A DNA stretch of 64,000 nucleotides from Lepidostoma basale (GCA_022606425.2 JAHDVF020000023.1:62001-126000), one strand, 5' to 3'. Shown: positions 1 to 10,993, numbered from the stretch's first letter. Numbers and translations are program-made. Notes: generated by a model not told the origin, from the sequence alone.

Positions 1-215
1 GGCTTACATAAGAAATTTTGAATCAAAACCCCCAAATCTAAGTAATCATGCCCCCGTATAAACCAATAACCCACCAAATCACCTTCCAACAATGTTCCTA
101 TCAGACGTAAGAGGAATATCCACAAGAGCTGAACCTGTGTAAGCCAGGAGAGGTTTTGATTCGAAATTTCTTACGCAAGCCGGGCTTCTGGGCTTCTATG
201 GGAGTACCGCCACTG
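1..215. mobile_element. hAT-like MITE, left part cut by window edge
   Basis: This matches the complete element at 37979-38227, including the shared inverted end that finishes in CCGCCACTG. The left terminus lies outside the window. It encodes no protein. The CAGTGGCGG terminus is typical of hAT elements. The 8 bases after position 215 would be its target duplication, but the partner is not visible. Confidence 0.75.
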
Positions 216-703
216 GCTAACAGATAACTACTATAATTAGGCAATCATCCAGTTAACATACTCGTACTTTTCACATAAATTGGTCAATATTTTGATAATG
301 TGTGTAGTTAAATGAGGAAGTATCGTTAAAAAGTTCATATTTTCCAACTCAATATCCTGAAAAATCTTCTAGAAAGTAGAATTTTTCAATAAATATTACG
401 TTTGAATCTGCACGTCTTTGATAACACGTATTACGTTCAGCGTAACGTTAAACACGGTACTGTTTATCAAAACTTTAGAAGAACTAAACGAAACTAACTT
501 TAACAAAATGTATCGATCAATATTTTCTCAAACGGATCGGTTTAATAGGAAAGTTTCTGTTTATTTTTAAATGCACCCAGACGCCGCTAGCATCGGGAGA
601 ACAATCTGGATAACGTGTAAGGGTATTTTATTAATACCAAAGTTCTTCACTGCTCTTATGAACTTAATAATATGTACCACCCATCCTCAACCATTAGGAT
701 AAG
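216..703. other. AT-rich intergenic stretch
   Basis: No coding sequence, RNA gene or repeat shared with the rest of the window was recognised here. It is low-complexity AT-rich DNA with one short inverted motif near 436-456. Confidence 0.5.
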
Positions 704-714
704 AATTATTAAAA

Positions 715-1209
715 ACTAACTAGCCAACTAACTAACCATCACGCCATTTCCTCGGAGGGGTAGGCAGAGAGGATGGATCGCCACAATGCTCTGTCCTGGC
801 ATACCTCTCGGGCTTCCTCTACATTCATACATCGTACCATGCACGCACGTCGATTATTCCGACTTCGAATGTGACCGCCCTTTAGTAATTGATTCATTTG
901 GTCATGTCATGTTTTTCTCGGTCGTCCTCGGCCTTTTTTTTCACTCACGCTGCTTGTGTACAACTTTTTAACCATTCTACTCTCATCCATTCGTTTCATA
1001 TGTCCAAACCATCTAAGGGATCCTTTTTTAATTTTATCCGTGATGCAGTCATCTGCCTTACATTTCTTTCTTATTTCATCGTTCGGTATTCTATCATACA
1101 ACGTTTTCTCGCACATTCTTCTTAGTGATCTCATTTCTACGGCATTCATCCTACTTTCATCCTTCTTTTGCCAGCTCCAAGCTTCACTTCCATACATGAG
1201 ATACACACA
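715..1209 (-). mobile_element. RTE-A3 non-LTR retrotransposon, 5'-truncated 3' end
   Basis: Minus-strand translation gives the C-terminal tail of an RTE-type polyprotein: YGSEAWSWQKKDESR, then SLRWFGHMKRMDESRM and RGRPRKT. The sequence then loses frame before the terminal region. The 3' end carries the GTTA-type repeat tail at 715-740. An 11-base target duplication, AATTATTAAAA, flanks it at 704-714 and 1210-1220. This shows a single target-primed insertion of 495 bp. It is not functional. Confidence 0.88.
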
Positions 1210-1247
1210 AATTATTAAAATAAATACTAAATACTTAATAATAACGC

Positions 1248-1993
1248 TTATCTTACTTATTTCCTATGGCCTTACAACTCTTGAAGAGTTTTAGCCTCCT
1301 TGATGATTTTCCGCCAAGCTCCACGATCCTGCGTATTATGCTCCCAGTAGTCCGATTTACCCAACCTAGCCAGATCAGCCAGAATATTGTCCATTAGGCG
1401 CTGTCTAGGCCTTCTTAGAGGTCTTACTTCAGTCGGTCTAGACGCGTACAGGGTCTTGATTGCTCTGGTCTCTTCGGCTCGGCATACGTGCCCAATCCAT
1501 GCTAGGAGACCGGCTCTCACGGTGCTCATTACAAGGGGCTGCTGAGTCATCGTACGGATCTCTTGGTTTCCTAAACCTCCTATTTTTCGCTGCAATACTG
1601 GGTCTAGGTCCCAGGATCATTCTAAGTATTAAATTCTCAAACCAGTAGATTCTTTGTTGTTCTTTTAGAGTCATTGTCCACGACTCAGAACCAAATGTCA
1701 CCACTGGCTTGATGATGGTGCTATAAATACGCAGATTGGTGTTTCTGGCTAGAAGCTTGGACTTTAGGAACGTTCGCAAGGAGGCTGCAGCTCGTAGGCC
1801 TTTTTGAACTCTTTGTTCCAATTCCGCGTGCATATCTTTGGCTTCCGTCATGACTGTATCGAAAAAAGTTAACACTCTGACTTGCTCAATTTTATCTACC
1901 TCCATGCAAATATCTGTCAGTGGTAAGGCTAAGCCATTATTACTCCTGGAAACAATCATCCACTTGGTCTTATGTGCATTGACCTGCAAACCG
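1248..1993 (-). mobile_element. LINE-E 3' end (RTE-like), frameshifted
   Basis: The minus strand reads VNAHKTKWMIVSR, then a segment ending FGSESWTMTLKEQQRI and, after a frameshift near 1590, AGLLAWIGHVCRAEE and a C-terminus ending in AKTLQEL. This is the region downstream of the reverse-transcriptase palm in an RTE-like LINE. The 3' tail is a degenerate AAGT repeat at 1248-1265. The start around 1993 is a 5' truncation against a fragment of another LINE. Dead copy. Confidence 0.82.
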
Positions 1994-1994
1994 A

Positions 1995-2145
1995 CCCATC
2001 ATGGCATATGGGATAGAATGCAGGCCAGAGTGTCAGAAATGAAGACTTTCCGAAACATACCTGACAAGACACTACGTGATAGAATTAGAAACTAAAGGAT
2101 AAGAGAAATATACGAGTTCGAGGATTTCGTTAGGCTCCCTCACCT
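1995..2145 (+). mobile_element. LINE-F fragment
   Basis: The plus strand shows PIMAYGIEC and, after a frame change, SEMKTFRNIPDKTLRDRIRN. This matches the MGTLRPIVGRTLRDRISNEE part of LINE-F at 26134-26864. It is short and broken, and it is bounded on both sides by minus-strand LINE pieces. Confidence 0.65.
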
Positions 2146-2149
2146 CCCC

Positions 2150-2285
2150 GTATTCGCTTCTTATATTTTCATTCAATACTCTATCATAAACAGATTTTCA
2201 CACATTCGTCTAAGAAATCTTTAGCCAGTTACATGGTTCGCTTCCATACATAAGGGTAGGTACAAGAACATCAGCGTTTTTTATT
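2150..2285 (-). mobile_element. RTE-A1 internal fragment
   Basis: Nucleotide similarity to the middle of RTE-A1 copies: the block running from the NENIRSEC-like codons back to the YGSEAW region, including the CTTCCATACATAAGGGT stretch. Both ends of the element are missing. Confidence 0.7.
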
Positions 2286-2559
2286 TTACTTTTATATGAT
2301 ACACATTTGATAAAATAGTTTATGGACTCTACTTGTCACACTAGGCATGGCCTATATCGTGACAACTGCATAAAAGAGCATGTTAGTGGAATCGTTAGTG
2401 ACATAGCGGTTTGTTAGTATTTGTTAGTAATCTTATGCTAAGATTGATAAGTGACTTATCGTAACATGATGATATAATTAAAATTGAATGCTAGGAAAGT
2501 TTTTATAATAAATTTACATCCTAGGATAGAAAATCTCTTCTAAATCTAAGATTAAAAAC

Positions 2560-3020
2560 CATTTTCTACATCTATGGTTGACCCCTTTATGTATATGGTT
2601 AGAGCACGTTTAAATTTCTTTATGTCATTAATTGATTTGAGACTCTCAGGAAGACAATTGAAAATATTGGGCGCGCGGAATGGAAATTGTTTTTGGGCTA
2701 GAGCTGAGCGACAGCGAGGAACTGTAAAAATTATGATGAGAGGAATATCTTGTGTGATCTCGAATTCTAAATTTTAAATTTGGAGGAAAAAGCTGATATT
2801 TTTATGTAGATTTGTCGAATACTAAAGATTTGATATTCTAAACAACAAGGACGAAGGATGCCTAATGATTTTTCTGGTAATGCGCAATATATTTTTATGG
2901 GATTTAATTAGGGGGTCAACTGTGGTTTTTGCGCAAACACCCCAGCTCAAGATCCCATAGGTTATCACAGATTTACATAGGGAGAAATACACATCTTTAG
3001 AGAGCTTATGGTCTAGAATC
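2560..3020 (-). mobile_element. CR1/Jockey-type LINE C-terminus, decayed
   Basis: One minus-strand frame stays readable for about 140 codons with only two stops. It begins VITYGILSWG, continues KNILRITRKIIRH and ends FPFRAPNIFNCLPESLKS followed by INDIKKFKRAL. The order Y-GI-WG, then K-ILR-I, then a FR-P-IFN-LPE block is characteristic of the thumb and C-terminal region of CR1/L2/Jockey-like reverse transcriptases. It is an old 5'-truncated copy with no clear 3' tail. Confidence 0.7.
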
Positions 3021-3950
3021 TCTTGTGTGCACTGCCATTTTAGTTTTTTTAATAAGGCTTTTGTTTACAATGACAATTTTTTGTGCACCATTCACCATGA
3101 TCAATTATAATATAACATAAATTATAATACTTTAAATACAAGTATATCAATGCCTTTGCCTGTATTATAAAAATAAATAATTATGCTTCCTGTGAGTATT
3201 ACAAACCGCTCCGAGTCATTCTCACGACGCGAATTGAATTTCGGATTTACAAAGAATTTTGTTCGGGATTATTTTCTTTATACTCTCAGGGTATTATAAC
3301 ACAGTTTTTAAATCTTTGAAATGGGATTCTAGTATGTAATACATAATCAATACATACATCTATCTTTGTTCCTCTCCCACATCCGGATTTACGAACATCC
3401 TGAGGCAATCTTTCATCTTTTCTTGCGCTTGATATATCGGTTTCTTACAAAAAGTCTTTCGGATTCATTGGAGCAGAAAGAAAATGCATCAGATGCTGGA
3501 AACTGCAATGTTTTCTGAAAACCTTCTTCTATAATGTTTTGCTCTTCGTTTTCTGCTATCTCCTGATAACATTTTATAAACACTTTTATGAATTATACTA
3601 ATCTGGTGTAATTTTAAGAAATTAAAAGCTTTAATATCTCATTTCTGAATTTTTCTTTCATTCATTATTCTTGTAATTTTTAATTTAGGATAAGGTATGT
3701 TTAACTTATTGCGAATATTTAAAAAAAAACAACAACAATTCCATTTTTCAATTTTCGATTTCCAAAAAGTATCATAGTGTTTCGGCCAAAACAATGGACC
3801 ATGTAATTCCATTTTTATTTAAAGTTATATCAAACCAGGAACATGTAAGTAAACTCAACGCCAAGTTGACAAAATTTCCTAAATTTTTGTATAATATTAT
3901 ACAATAATTATAATTATTATAATAACTAATGGATTAATAATATAAACAAA
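3021..3950. other. AT-rich intergenic stretch
   Basis: No gene was recognised. A block at about 3768-3800 (TAGTGTTTCGGCCAAAACAA) recurs at 41148-41176, so part of this DNA is a dispersed repeat of unknown type. The rest is low-complexity. Confidence 0.5.
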
Positions 3951-4165
3951 TGGAGAGAAAAGAATGGTTAAAATGTTGCTTACAAAAAGTGTGTGCGGAA
4001 AGAGAAGCGGTGGAAGACCAAGGAAAACATGTTATGACTATTTTAATCAAATACTAAAAAGGCAACATTTGAAGTCGGAAAAATCGACGAGCGTACATGT
4101 TACGATGTATGATTGTAGAGAAATCTAGAGAGGTAAGTCAGGACAGCTGTTCATTTTCGTACCAG
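3951..4165 (+). mobile_element. RTE-A fragment, decayed
   Basis: The plus strand reads MVKMLLTKSVCGKRSGGRPR and then KTCYDYFNQILKRQHLKSEK. This matches the MVKK...GRPRKTWHDQINQILK segment of RTE-A3. Stops and substitutions show it is old. The GTTA tail is absent. Confidence 0.7.
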
Positions 4166-4631
4166 CGTTTATGCTATCTAATTCTTTCATACTCTCTATT
4201 GCTATGAGTATTATTTAAAATGTATACTTATGTTGAAAGTTAATGAGTAATTTATAACGTAAAGAGATTCCGAAACAATTTTCCTTAAAAGTCAACATTG
4301 GCGGACGTCCAATAAAAATAATATCATTTATTTGAAAAGCCGGAGCCAAATCTCAAACCATTGACCGAAGACAGACAATGTCTAGCTTACCTTACATGCC
4401 GGCATCTAGCCAGCAGAAATATAACATTAACATTTTGTTTGTAATCTAATATCATACTCATTTCCATTGGCATAAAGGGTGAAGGTGGGTGTTTTAATGA
4501 TAATAAATATCCTAAGAAAATTACATTTGAATCGTGTATGGACTCATGGAAAAAATTAATGCAAAAATAATAGTAAAAAAAAAGTATATGTTAACGATGC
4601 AAACGAAACTAGTATAATGTATTCTGATTCA
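4166..4631. other. AT-rich stretch, no gene seen
   Basis: No open coding sequence or recognised repeat apart from a short RTE-A-like motif near 4585-4612 (GTATATGTTAACGATGCAAA). That motif resembles the VYVNDVN codons of RTE-A. Confidence 0.4.
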
Positions 4632-5224
4632 TCTTGAGATTGAGAAGTCGGTTGGAATTTAGTTCCATTATCTGGGCGCCGCATGAGGTTCGATATTCCC
4701 TGATGGTGGAGAGGGTGCAGAAAAAATTTCTGCCATACCTCTATCTTAGGGAGTATGGATATTACCCGTGGCTCTTTCCGACTGATTTCTTGCTAGGGAT
4801 GCTAGGCTACCAGTCACTCGAGAGGAGACGAGACATTCACTTGGGTGCTCATTTATTTCGACTGATAGGCGGTTGTATACACAACTCAGAAATCCTGAGT
4901 GATGTAAGTCTGTTCGTCCCTGATAATTATCTTCGACAAAGGGGCCATAGATTGTTTTATCTCCCACGATTCAGAACCAACCTACCAATGGTTGTGCCGG
5001 TAAGTAGAGCAATATCTTTGATTAATTTTGTGAAAGTTTGGATCATCTGAGCGATGTACTATCTTTATTATAATTGTATGGTATATTTATTTTATTAATT
5101 TGTCATGCATCTTATATTTCTCGCTCTTTTTATTGTTATTATTGGGTATCTCTAACTTGTACCTTTAATGTATTGGAAAAAAATTCTATAATGCTTTAGA
5201 TATATTTAAAATAAATAAATAAAA
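4632..5224 (+). mobile_element. LINE-G2 (Daphne/CR1-like) 3' end
   Basis: The reading frame runs from RSRLEFSSIIWAPHEVRYSL to RTNLPMVVPVSRAISLINF. It matches the C-terminal region of LINE-G2 at 62279-63250, including the YPWLFPTDFLLGMLG and LFVPDNYLRQ blocks. The frame is lost before the normal C-terminus. An AT-rich 3' UTR follows, with ATGTATTGGAAAA and a terminal AAATAAAT repeat. Non-functional, 5'-truncated. Confidence 0.8.
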
Positions 5225-5356
5225 TGAGATCTTGGGTGACTCATCTTGGTTCACCCATATCGAGAACAAAGCTGTAGTGTATTCTCGCGAACAATGCTTT
5301 TCTTTGATACATTAAACTACGCATTTTTCTAATATCCAAATTCCTTTGAAATCTTA

Positions 5357-5391
5357 AAATGCCTGTGGCCTAATCAGGCCATAGGCATTTT
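5357..5391. repeat. Short perfect-stem inverted repeat
   Basis: AAATGCCTGTGGCCT pairs with AGGCCATAGGCATTT around a few-base loop, with one mismatch in the arms. It lies in non-coding DNA. The function is unknown; it may be the core of an old palindromic element. Confidence 0.6.
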
Positions 5392-5590
5392 GTTTACCGA
5401 ACTCAAGGATAGCGTCCGTACTAACCCGTAGCCTTTATATAGCCCTCCCTGATCTGAGAACCTTCAGATCATCTCATAGAGCCTAAATGTACGAGACAAG
5501 GAGAAAATCACAAAGTCTTATCAGTGACAATATTATGATTCAACCTCTAATCATCCCGAGAGAGGCTAAATCGTCACCGACCCACACATC

Positions 5591-5855
5591 ATAAGGCACG
5601 ATCAAATAAATCAAATAATAAAGTCTGTCACGTGAGGAGTCGAAGAAATCGACATGCGTGGATGACACGATGTATGAAAAGTATGGCATGAGCAAATAAA
5701 TCAAATTTTAAAAGGCGAACATATTCGAAGTCGGAAAATTCGACGTGCGTGCTTGTTACGATGTATGAATAAAGAGGAATCTCTATAGGTTTATTCGGAT
5801 AGAGCAGTATGGCTGTCCATCCTCTATGCCTACCCCCTTAAGTTAGTAAGTTGGT
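5591..5855 (+). mobile_element. Two adjoining RTE-A 3' fragments
   Basis: Positions 5591-5677 and 5678-5855 each start with the GGCACGATCAAATAAATC type of block and run through the RR-RRACMTRCMN-like codons. The first resembles RTE-A1. The second resembles RTE-A3 or A2 and continues to a GTTAGTAAGTTGG tail. They lie in the same orientation and are different subfamilies, so this is two insertions and not a tandem duplication. Confidence 0.7.
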
Positions 5856-5981
5856 TCGTTTTTTTACATTTATTTATCAAACATATCTCCAAAATAAGTT
5901 AAGTCAAACGGATAGTCATATGGACAAAATGAATTAAGAAAATATCTAAAGACTTCAGATTTTTTAGACTTGAGGGGTAAA

Positions 5982-6076
5982 AGGTCCATTTACACTGGAC
6001 AATCATTATCGTGACGGCCGACACTTCACGATAAAAATAACCTTGAATCTAATGACTGACCAGTGTAAATGGACCT
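5982..6076. mobile_element. Small MITE with 17-bp inverted ends
   Basis: AGGTCCATTTACACTGG at 5982-5998 is the exact inverted complement of CCAGTGTAAATGGACCT at 6060-6076. The 95-bp element has no coding capacity. The flanks share only AAA, so the superfamily is not settled. Confidence 0.65.
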
Positions 6077-6373
6077 AAACACTATGGAATTCCATAATGA
6101 CGACTTTTTAATGGATTAAAATATTTATGTTATTAAAATAAACAAAAGTTGTTTAAAAATAGAAGAACCAAAAATTCTATAAATGATATGAAATATTCAC
6201 GACACGTGTTTCGTCTTATGAGAACATCTTCTCACTCCACACTCGAAGATGTCCTCATAAGACGAAACACGTGTCGTGAATATTTCATATCATTTATAGA
6301 ATTTTTGGTTCTTCTATTTTTAAACAACTTTTGTTTATTTTAATAACATCATTATGGAATTCTATACACTTAA
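6077..6373. mobile_element. P-group palindromic element with 102-bp hairpin arms
   Basis: The arms at 6127-6231 and 6245-6349 are inverted copies with one mismatch found by eye, around a 13-base loop. Outside them lie inverted copies of CTATGGAATTCCATAATGA. The same outer motif (CACTGTGGAATTCCATAATG) flanks other palindromes in this window. Apparent open frames inside are only the palindrome read both ways. This is a foldback-type MITE. Confidence 0.85.
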
Positions 6374-7002
6374 TCATACATCGATTAAGATTAAAATATT
6401 ATTTTTTCTACTTGTGGGTTTATTTTTCTCGACATTATTCAACAGTTTTACATCTTCATCGTCAGATTTTGCTTTCGTTTATTACTTTCTATAATAAACT
6501 CCCATAATGTTTCGGAATATCATAACTTTATAGTTTATTTATTATTATAGCGTTATGCTTGCAGAGCAAATCCTGCGGATTTGGTTTCGGAATATGGAAG
6601 ACATAATATGGCGACTGGCGGTTGAAACCAGAATCCTAAATATTTAAATGCGTCCACAGAGAGCTTGTGATTCTGCGCGCACGCGCCGTCCGGAGCGCGG
6701 GCAGTTGTGAATATTTGAAAATGGAAATTCTCCACCACCGTGTTTATCTGGTTCACGTGCTCCGTGTTTTATTTAGCCCTGTCGGTAAAGCAGTTTCCTG
6801 CCTTTCCGCTTCTCAACAAATATTTCATAACTAGAATATTTGATCTAAATATGTTATCCTAGAATCAATATTTCAATTTTTTGTACTCTACTGTTTCCCA
6901 TACAACGTTTTCATTCTACTTTTTTGGACAAGATATGTTAGTTGCTTTAGTTATTGCCCCGATGAAGATACGTAGTATCGAAACCGGATAGCAATGGGTA
7001 TA

Positions 7003-7720
7003 CTTACTTACTTACTTACTTACTATGGCCATACAAGAGTTTTAGCCTCCTTGATCTTTATGAAGAATCACAATTTGCAACAAAACAATATTCTCTCTAC
7101 TACCAGTGCTCAAATCAAAAAACGTACACAGGAAAACCAAAATCACCCTGTATAAGACAATCATCCGAACAGCGGTGACCTATGAGTCTGAGGCGTGGAC
7201 GATGATATCGAAATCCGCAGAGCGATTGGATACTTTTGAGAGAAGGGTGCTGCGCCGAATTCTTGGACCTGTGAATGGCGGTGAAGGCTGGAGAGTGCGG
7301 CATAATGACGAGCTGTACCATATTTACAAAGCTCCCAGTTTCTCCACACAGGTCAGACTGAATACACTGAGATGGGCCTGTCACGCGCAGAGAATGCCGT
7401 CATCGCGAACCCCAAGAAGATGGCTGGGGTGGCACCCAGGTGGTAGAAGACCAATTGAACGACCAAGGCTGCGATGGGAGAGATGGGGCGAAATTGTTAC
7501 GAGTTTCAGATTGGAGAGTCGAAGCGGAGGACAGGAGGAGTTAGAGACGAAGAATACTGGAGGCTAAGGCTCGATATGGGCTGTAGGGCCATCGAAGAAG
7601 AAAAAGAAGATGATGATTTCCTCCAAGCTCCTCGATCCTGTGCATTTTGCTCCCAGCAGTCCGATTCACCCAACCTAGGTAGATCAGACAGAACATTGTT
7701 TATGAGCAGATGCTTGACAG
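7003..7720 (-). mobile_element. LINE-E 3' end, interrupted by LINE-H
   Basis: The tail repeat (TTAC)n at 7003-7022 and the stretch up to 7055 match 1248-1310 of LINE-E. The match resumes at 7612 (GATTTCCTCCAAGCTCCTCG) and runs to about 7720. The 556 bases between belong to another LINE. The copy is short and non-coding. Confidence 0.8.
7056..7611 (+). mobile_element. LINE-H 3' end nested in LINE-E
   Basis: The plus strand reads KTKITLYKTIIRTAVTYESE, ERRVLRRILGPVNGGEG and LRWACHAQRMPSSRTPRR, then GRRPIERPRLRW. This is the post-palm region of an RTE-like endonuclease-reverse transcriptase. The 3' end is an AAG-rich tail, GAAGAAGAAAAAGAAGA. It splits LINE-E with a short TGAT-type duplication. 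The coding frame is open from 7106 to 7567, so the copy is relatively young. Confidence 0.8.
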
Positions 7721-8381
7721 CAATAGGTCAAATGTGTTTTATTAATATCGCGAAATTCGAATTAAAAAAGATCATAACTAAATTCACCTTTAGTTCACTT
7801 TCAGTTCTACTAAATACCCTCGTAATTTCTTCTCCAAACATGGTGCTAGGCGGATAGCTTTCAAATCAAAAGTTTTTCGATTTCTCCAAATTTAAAGTCT
7901 CAATCCAAAGGATTGATTTGCAGTATAGTATAACATTTTGCGGAATGTCACTTGGGTCTTTTATGTGGTAGTTTCTTGTTGCTTTCAAATAAAAACAAGC
8001 ACATCTTGTATTGTAGTTGGTGAATCAATATTCATTATTTAGCTTTTCCACTTCACTTTAAATCCAGTTCGGTAGGAGAACAATGAGTTAGTATAAGCTT
8101 GGACTTTATAATTGAACATAAAAACAACCCACGAACACTATATAATAACTTAAACTAAATGTTAAGTCAAACATGTCTGTAAGTTTGCAAACTGAACAAC
8201 TCGAAGTTAGCAACAGACACTCTTGATTGATCGTAGCATTTTCTGTTAGAGAACTCTTTCTATTTTCTGCTACGTTTCACCCACTACAGAACGAAATTTC
8301 TTGTTTTCTCAAGAACAGAAATATTTAGGAAAAAAAAAAAAACCTAACACTTAAATTATATTTTTAATAAGCCATTCGTTT

Positions 8382-8625
8382 TGACGACCTACGTGGCAGA
8401 GTGGTAAGAGCTCTGACTAGCATATCGAATGTCCCGGGTTAGATTCCTGGCAACGACAGTGTGATTTTCACACTATCTTTGGTCTAGTGTAGAATTCATC
8501 TGACAATAAAATGGCGATAGATTTGCTACCTATCACATGTCATAAGAATCAATATAAAAGCTTAAAAACAAATTGTATATAGTAATTTGATGCAAAGGAC
8601 CTGTACACAAAATAAAATACTTCAC
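8382..8625 (+). mobile_element. SINE1 copy 1 (tRNA-derived)
   Basis: It starts TGACGACCTACGTGGCAGAG with an RNA polymerase III A box (TGGCAGAGTGG) and, about 50 bases on, a degenerate B box (GGTTAGATTCC). The body continues TTTGGTCTAGTGTAGAATTC and AAAATGGCGATAGATTTGC. The same order of blocks occurs at 48961-49190. It is a retroposon, not a functional tRNA, because the cloverleaf is not closed and the body extends far beyond tRNA length. Confidence 0.82.
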
Positions 8626-8726
8626 ATGAAAACCTCTACCCCAAAATATCTGAAACTCATTACTTGCTCCACAGGTCAATATTCAATAGTCAGCTTACAT
8701 CTTGTAGGTTGCCTAGATATAGTGAG

Positions 8727-9866
8727 CTTATATCGCTTCTTCAACATTTATACATCGTGTCATGCATGCGCGTCGATTTCTCTGACTCCTCACGTGGCAG
8801 TCATTCAATATTTGATTTATTTGATCGTGCCACGTTTCATATACTTTTTTTTACCATTCTTTCATCATTCATTATTTCCAGTGTCCAAACCATTTTAATG
8901 ATTCGTTCATTATTTTTTTCATAACACCATCATTCGCACCGCATTCATTTCTTATATATTCAGTCAACACTATCATACACAGAGTATCACACATTCGAGA
9001 TCTCATTTATACTGCATTTATTCTACTTTCATCCTTCTTTTGCCTTTTAGCTTTTTTGGATAGGTTTTTGTTTGCGATGACAACTTTAAGTGCACCATTA
9101 ACTTTGTTGCCTGCCCCAACTTTTAAAATCCATCTCCACTCGCTCATCTTTTGTAAACATACTACCCAAATACACGAACTCATCTACTTGCTCCAAATTT
9201 TCATCATTTACGCTAACGTTGCAAACTGTCATGATTTCTTATTTTTCAAAAATTTTCTTTTTCCTTGGACTTATTCACATTCATCATCAGATCATTTCGC
9301 ATGCATACCTCATAATTACTATTCACCAGGAATGGTAGTTCGTGCTCATTGTCTGCAAGTAGGACCGCATACAAGAGACAGCTTACTGACACTCCGCTCA
9401 TTTTGGCACCTACATCCAACCCTTTCAACTTTTTCATACATTTGTCCATATACATATTGAATAACCACAAGGACATTACGCAACCCTGTTTGACACCTTT
9501 ATTGATATCAAACCAGGCTGTAAGATCTTCATTTACTCCAGTGCTTTCCGTGTATAGCGACTTAATTGCCGTGATCAGTTTTGTACTTATTCCATATTTA
9601 GACAATATTTTCCACAACTCTACTCTATTAACGCAATCATATGCTTTTTGCAAATCGACAAACGTACCGGCGTATTTTGGCCAGAAATTTCTCTATCAAT
9701 GTACGAAGTCCAAAAATTTGATCCATACATCCTCTGCCATTCATAAAGGCACCTTGCACATCCCAAACTTTGTCACTCGTCAATTTTCTTACTCTTTCTA
9801 TTAAAATTCTGCTACAGAATTTACCAACGACACTCAAAAGACTAATAGCTCTGTGGTCATCAAGAT
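8727..9866 (-). mobile_element. RTE-A1 covering reverse-transcriptase core, dead
   Basis: On the minus strand the order is HRAISLLSVVGKF, ILIERVRKLTSDKVWDVQGA, FMNGRGCMDQIFGLR, QKAYDCVNRVELWKILSKYG, then FDINKGVKQGCVMS and SVSCLLYAVLLAD. These are the fingers-palm blocks of an RTE-clade reverse transcriptase. The active-site YADDAVLLAD is reduced to YAVLLAD by a 9-base in-frame deletion near 9364, as seen by comparison with 17063-17077. Several frameshifts follow. The 3' terminal region and GTTA tail are missing below 8727. Confidence 0.88.
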
Positions 9867-9959
9867 TTGTTATCGTAATTCTAAAAAACTACAATAATAA
9901 AACCATAAAGGTCATTTTCGGCACCCTTTAGCTCGAAACTTCCAGCTGCTATTATAGTA

Positions 9960-10229
9960 GCGAAATAAATATTTCACAGAGCTAACGGGGCGGGGTACGT
10001 CTGAGGTCTGTCTCCGCGCTCCCCTAGAAAAGTTGAGCAGTTTGATGGCCCCTTATTGTTTATGTCCAAACTCCGCCGGTTATACCGAGGGCGAGCACTG
10101 TTTGTGCTGGAACATTCCAACATTTCAAAGCATGAAAACCGTGACATGCCAAACGCCAAACTCCTAAGTATCGAGAGTCTTTCAGATTCTAAAAACACAC
10201 ATCATTTTTACGGACGCCAAACATTACAC
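9960..10229 (+). other. Non-repetitive, GC-richer segment with a short open frame
   Basis: An open frame from about 10015 reads SPRSPRKVEQFDG, FMSKLRRLYRGRAL and FVLEHSNISKHENRD before running into a repeat at 10230. Base composition is less AT-rich than the flanks. No family was recognised and no convincing splice pair was found. It could be a remnant of a host exon or chance. Confidence 0.3.
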
Positions 10230-10342
10230 CCTATCTTAATGGATGGCGCTAGTGCAGATTGAACTAAAAAAATATGAAGTGTTCCTCAACATTGTAGCAT
10301 ATATACATCTTCCAAAAAAATTGTCAGACGTCATTTCAGCGT
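10230..10342 (-). mobile_element. D-group MITE fragment
   Basis: This is the reverse complement of the interior of the D element at 56255-56355. The shared blocks are GATGGCGCTAGTGCAGATTG and GTTCCTCAACATTGTAGCAT, ending TTGTCAGACGTC. Both termini are missing. Confidence 0.65.
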
Positions 10343-10775
10343 TGACGTCAATGTTCGCCCTGGAAGACCGAAAAATGAGCTCCTCAAACCGGATGAAACG
10401 GAATGGGAAAACAGGCACAGCAAGCTGATTCTTCAACACAACGCTCGACCTCACATGCAAAATGTGGGTTCGGAGATTATACCGCATACGCCTTATTCAC
10501 CAGACGTGGCACCATCGGACTACCACTTGTCCATGACGCATGCTTTAGAAGAGCAGCACTTCCATTCATATGCAGATGTCAAGAATTAGGTCGATGTCTG
10601 GATTACCGAAAAAGACGAGGCGTTTTATTGACGATGGATTCTTCTATTGCCAGAAATATGGGAAAAATAGTGCCTATGATGGACAATATTTTGATAAAAA
10701 AAAAAATATTTAACTTTTAAATAAATGCGATTTTCATACAAAAAATGGACCGAACTTTCCGAAACACCTAATAAT
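10343..10775 (+). pseudogene. Mariner transposase relic with 3' terminal repeat
   Basis: The plus strand reads ELLKPDETEWENRHSK, LILQHNARPHMQNVG and TPYSPDVAPSDYHLS, then EEQHFHSYADVKN and a stop. These are the central and C-terminal blocks of a Tc1/mariner DDE transposase. The third acidic residue (in APSD) is kept. The second, normally the D in HDNARPH, is missing because the text reads HNARPH. The N-terminal DNA-binding half is deleted. A terminal inverted-repeat-like end, CGAACTTTCCGAAACACCTA, lies at 10752-10771. Inactive. Confidence 0.82.
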
Positions 10776-10897
10776 AAATATTTAAAATGATATAAACACT
10801 TTGTGTATTATATTTTTGGTATAAACTTACGGCGTTGCGTTTTTATGAATTAAAAAACAGTTGTTTTTCTGCTTTTGGATTTTATTTTATATTTTAT

Positions 10898-10993
10898 TTG
10901 AATGTTGAGAAAGCGAGAGAACTATGTCAGGAAATAACTGTGTGGCGGTCCAATATTTTTCCTACCTCTTCGATGGTTTGTTAGTTAGGAAGC
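10898..10993 (+). mobile_element. RTE-A1 3' stub
   Basis: It matches the last codons of RTE-A1 (NVEEAREICQERKVWQS region), with a deletion before the tail GGTTTGTTAGTTAGG. The block at 10845-10890 just before it resembles half of a P palindrome. Confidence 0.65.

Noticed and set aside
6149..6343. Coding sequence of about 64 residues
   Set aside because: The frame simply reads through a palindrome. Its two halves are reverse complements.
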